7,068 nucleotides of DNA, taken from contig DEIM01000096.1 in NCBI GenBank assembly GCA_002352485.1, forward strand, positions 6,181 through 13,248, in the 5' to 3' direction. Below the pieces are notes generated by a model. The model had not been told where the DNA came from. It did not search any database and saw only the letters and a list, made by a program, of their open reading frames with translations. The stretch comes from Candidatus Dadabacteria bacterium UBA2774 (lineage in GTDB: Bacteria > Desulfobacterota_D > UBA1144 > Nemesobacterales > UBA2774). This document shows, piece after piece, positions 5,029 to 7,068 of the stretch; within the stretch, counting starts at the first letter, position 1; each line of letters starts with the position of its first letter. A program made the position numbers and the translations under genes.

Positions 5029-7068
5029 TTATTTTGTATTCTTCGGACCCTTGAAATACTTTTCGTATATCTCTCTAATCTTTGCGGTTTTTGATTCGTA
5101 TTTCATCTTTAGCTCATCCCCCGAAGTGCCCATATCCAGCTCAACCGCAAGCTTTTGAAAATCGCTCTCATATAATTCGTTAATAGAGCGGTCGTGGAGG
5201 AGTCTCAGCAGATTCTCCATTTTCTTTAAAAAGAATAGCCCCTCGTTAAGTATAAGATACTCTTTTTTCAGGATTATTTTAGCCTCTCTCAGTGCATTAA
5301 GCGCCTTTGCGGTGTTCTTTGCCCGAAGCTCCTTGTGCTCTCTTCCGTACCGCAGCTGAAGCATCTGCACCAAAAACTCGATGTCTACGATACCTCCCCT
5401 GCCTGTCTTTATATTGACTTTATTTTGATTCTCTTTTGCGAGCTCGTGCTCCATCCGCCCCCTGAGTCTGTAGATCTCTTTATAATACCCCGGGTCCAGA
5501 GGCTCCGTATATACAAAGCACTCCACTTGTCCCATCACCTTTTTACCGAGCTCCTTATCCCCTGCCGACGCCTTGGCCCTTATCAGGGCCTGTCTCTCCC
5601 ACACAAGGGCGCTATTCTCATGATAGGTCCTAAACGAGTCAAACGAGGTTACCAGGGCGCCGGAGCGGCCAGAGGGCCTGAGCCCCATATCGATCTTATA
5701 CGCATAACCCGCTCCTGTCGGAACGGAAAGCACCGAGATTACCTTCTGCCCGAACTTTGAATAAAGCTCGTGGTCATTCCCTTCGTAAATAAACATAATA
5801 TCCAGATCCGAGTTATAGCTCATCTCGCCGCCCCCGAGCTTACCTAGCCCGAGCACAAGCATTTTCGGACGAGACTTCTTTTTCCGTACAGAGGCCGGAA
5901 GCTCTTCCCAGGCAAGGCACATTCCGGCTTCGAGCACAGCCTCGGCAGTCATAGACAGATAGCTCCCTACGTAAAAAGGATCGACTTCGCCATTTAAGTC
6001 CCTGAGACATATCTTAAGGGTCTCGGCGTGTTTGAAATTTCTGAGTGCATCTAGCTTAGATTCATAGTCATTTTCACTTGAGAGCATTTCCCAAAGCTGC
6101 TCGAGCATATCTTCCTTTGATCCGTACTCCGTACGCACGTCCCTCAATGTGAGCGCGTCCAGGTACTCGGGGTGGCGGATCAGAAACCCCGAAAGATAAC
6201 CGCTAGTGGAAAAAAGCTTTGCCAAAAGCTCGATGATATCAGGGTTCTCGGACAGCACCGCGTAGATAGAGGTGCGTAGCCCAACTGCGGATATAAACCG
6301 CTCTACGTTTAATAGCGCCGCGTCGGGGTCTGGGGATTTTAAAATCCCGCCCAGAAAAGCGGGCACAACTTTTTTCATTGCCACCCGGCCCTCTTCCGTC
6401 AACCCTCCCCTTCTGGGATCGAGTAGCGTCGCAAATAGCTCTATGGCCGTCTCAGGGTGGGTGAAACCGAGATTGCTGAGATTCTTAAGTGCCTCTTCCT
6501 CGGAGATATTCCCCGCGGTCAGAAAGTCCGCAACCTCCCAAAACTCCTTCCCTGCCTGCTGTGTTTTTCGGGACGGCTCATGAAAGAGCATCTCATAAAT
6601 CCCTGAGACTGAGTCCGTATGTTCTTTATAGTTTTTCTCAAAGTCCTCTAAGTCCTTAAAACCCGAGCGTAGCGCAAGCTTTCCGATATCTTCAGGGTTT
6701 GTCGGAATCTTGTGAGTCTGTCTTTCTTCAACAAGCTGAATATAGTGCTCGACTTTCCTTAGAAAAATATATGACGAGCCAAGCTTTTCGTGGACTTCAT
6801 CATCAATAATATTAGTGCTCCTGAGCTTATCCAGCGTATCTAGCGTATTCCTTCCTCTTATCTCCTTTATCTCCCCTCCGTTTACCAGTTGAAGCGCTTG
6901 AACGAAAAACTCGATCTCCCTGATCCCTCCCTTACCGAGCTTTACGTCCCTCTTTTTTTGCAGACGGTCTAGCTTGGTCTTCATGTCCTTTAAATTTTCA
7001 ATCGAAGCGTAGTCAAGGAATTTTTTATACACAAACGGCTCAATCTCCTGAATAAACTCATCGCCAAG
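5029..7068 (-). CDS. glnE: Bifunctional glutamine synthetase adenylyltransferase/deadenylase (partial, N-terminus outside window)
   Basis: GlnE attaches AMP to a tyrosine of glutamine synthetase when nitrogen is plentiful and removes it by phosphorolysis when nitrogen is scarce, under PII control. The reading frame stays open to base 7068, and the residues before GTG 7032 (LGDEFIQEIEPF) continue the family sequence, so 7032 is not the start. Of 679 visible residues, 44-61 hold the GKGGIREIEFFVQ end of the N-terminal deadenylase catalytic domain; its own catalytic aspartates lie beyond the edge, roughly 270 residues missing by comparison with typical lengths near 950. The C-terminal adenylyltransferase domain is intact: LGLGKLGGGEM (406-416), SNSDLD-type acids D421 and D423, third acid D460 in KIDMGLRPSGRSG, and TGRGGIVDIEFLVQ (555-568), followed by a helical C-terminus. 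No frameshift is seen. Confidence 0.96.
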   Translation of the reverse strand, partial: LGDEFIQEIEPFVYKKFLDYASIENLKDMKTKLDRLQKKRDVKLGKGGIREIEFFVQALQLVNGGEIKEIRGRNTLDTLDKLRSTNIIDDEVHEKLGSSYIFLRKVEHYIQLVEERQTHKIPTNPEDIGKLALRSGFKDLEDFEKNYKEHTDSVSGIYEMLFHEPSRKTQQAGKEFWEVADFLTAGNISEEEALKNLSNLGFTHPETAIELFATLLDPRRGGLTEEGRVAMKKVVPAFLGGILKSPDPDAALLNVERFISAVGLRTSIYAVLSENPDIIELLAKLFSTSGYLSGFLIRHPEYLDALTLRDVRTEYGSKEDMLEQLWEMLSSENDYESKLDALRNFKHAETLKICLRDLNGEVDPFYVGSYLSMTAEAVLEAGMCLAWEELPASVRKKKSRPKMLVLGLGKLGGGEMSYNSDLDIMFIYEGNDHELYSKFGQKVISVLSVPTGAGYAYKIDMGLRPSGRSGALVTSFDSFRTYHENSALVWERQALIRAKASAGDKELGKKVMGQVECFVYTEPLDPGYYKEIYRLRGRMEHELAKENQNKVNIKTGRGGIVDIEFLVQMLQLRYGREHKELRAKNTAKALNALREAKIILKKEYLILNEGLFFLKKMENLLRLLHDRSINELYESDFQKLAVELDMGTSGDELKMKYESKTAKIREIYEKYFKGPKNTK

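Noticed and set aside
5335..5760. 141-codon plus-strand open frame antisense to glnE
   Set aside because: It lies wholly inside the conserved adenylyltransferase domain of glnE, its product shows no recognisable domain, and glnE is unambiguous there.
6272..6583. 103-codon plus-strand frame antisense to glnE
   Set aside because: Its product is a low-information Ser/Pro/Arg-rich shadow of the conserved minus-strand frame.
7030..7032. GTG 7032 as the glnE start
   Set aside because: The frame stays open to the window edge and the twelve upstream codons continue the GlnE family sequence, so this is an internal valine codon.

Overview
The window is a stretch of ordinary-looking bacterial chromosome with five protein genes in two convergent blocks. 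A CarD/CdnL-type RNA polymerase-binding protein, a DUF58/von Willebrand A (vWA) protein, a large BatA-type membrane vWA protein and a bifunctional GlnE together suggest a Gram-negative bacterium, perhaps a Desulfobacterota ('deltaproteobacterial') or related deep lineage. That assignment is a low-confidence inference from gene families, not from a marker gene. I see no rRNA, tRNA, insertion sequence, CRISPR array or phage gene.

Layout. Positions 1-166 are non-coding but structured: two diverged copies of a 31-bp repeat that can fold into a stem-loop, a 21-bp interrupted palindrome just after the first copy, and a short hairpin directly before the strong Shine-Dalgarno of the first gene. Positions 167-664 (+) encode CarD/CdnL. 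A 47-bp gap leads to the DUF58 protein (712-1584, +), followed after 9 bp by the BatA-like membrane protein (1594-3549, +). Only 22 bp then separate this block from the convergent minus-strand block, which is transcribed from the right edge inward: glnE (5' end beyond the window, stop at 5029), then 41 bp, then a cytosolic alkaline-phosphatase-superfamily enzyme (4987-3572).

How the genes may work together. The DUF58 and BatA-like proteins form a recognised pair, normally accompanied by a MoxR AAA+ ATPase and thought to act in envelope or protein-complex assembly; here the ATPase is not visible and carD occupies the upstream place. GlnE adjusts glutamine synthetase activity by adenylylation and deadenylylation in response to nitrogen status. 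The phosphatase behind it has a complete metal site but no recognisable substrate.

I did not find a clear new multi-gene system. The least explained part is the structured leader at 1-160, where three of the four differences between the two repeat copies preserve base pairing. The other points worth checking are the DUF58-BatA pair beside carD without a visible MoxR, and the unexplained pairing of glnE with a phosphatase.
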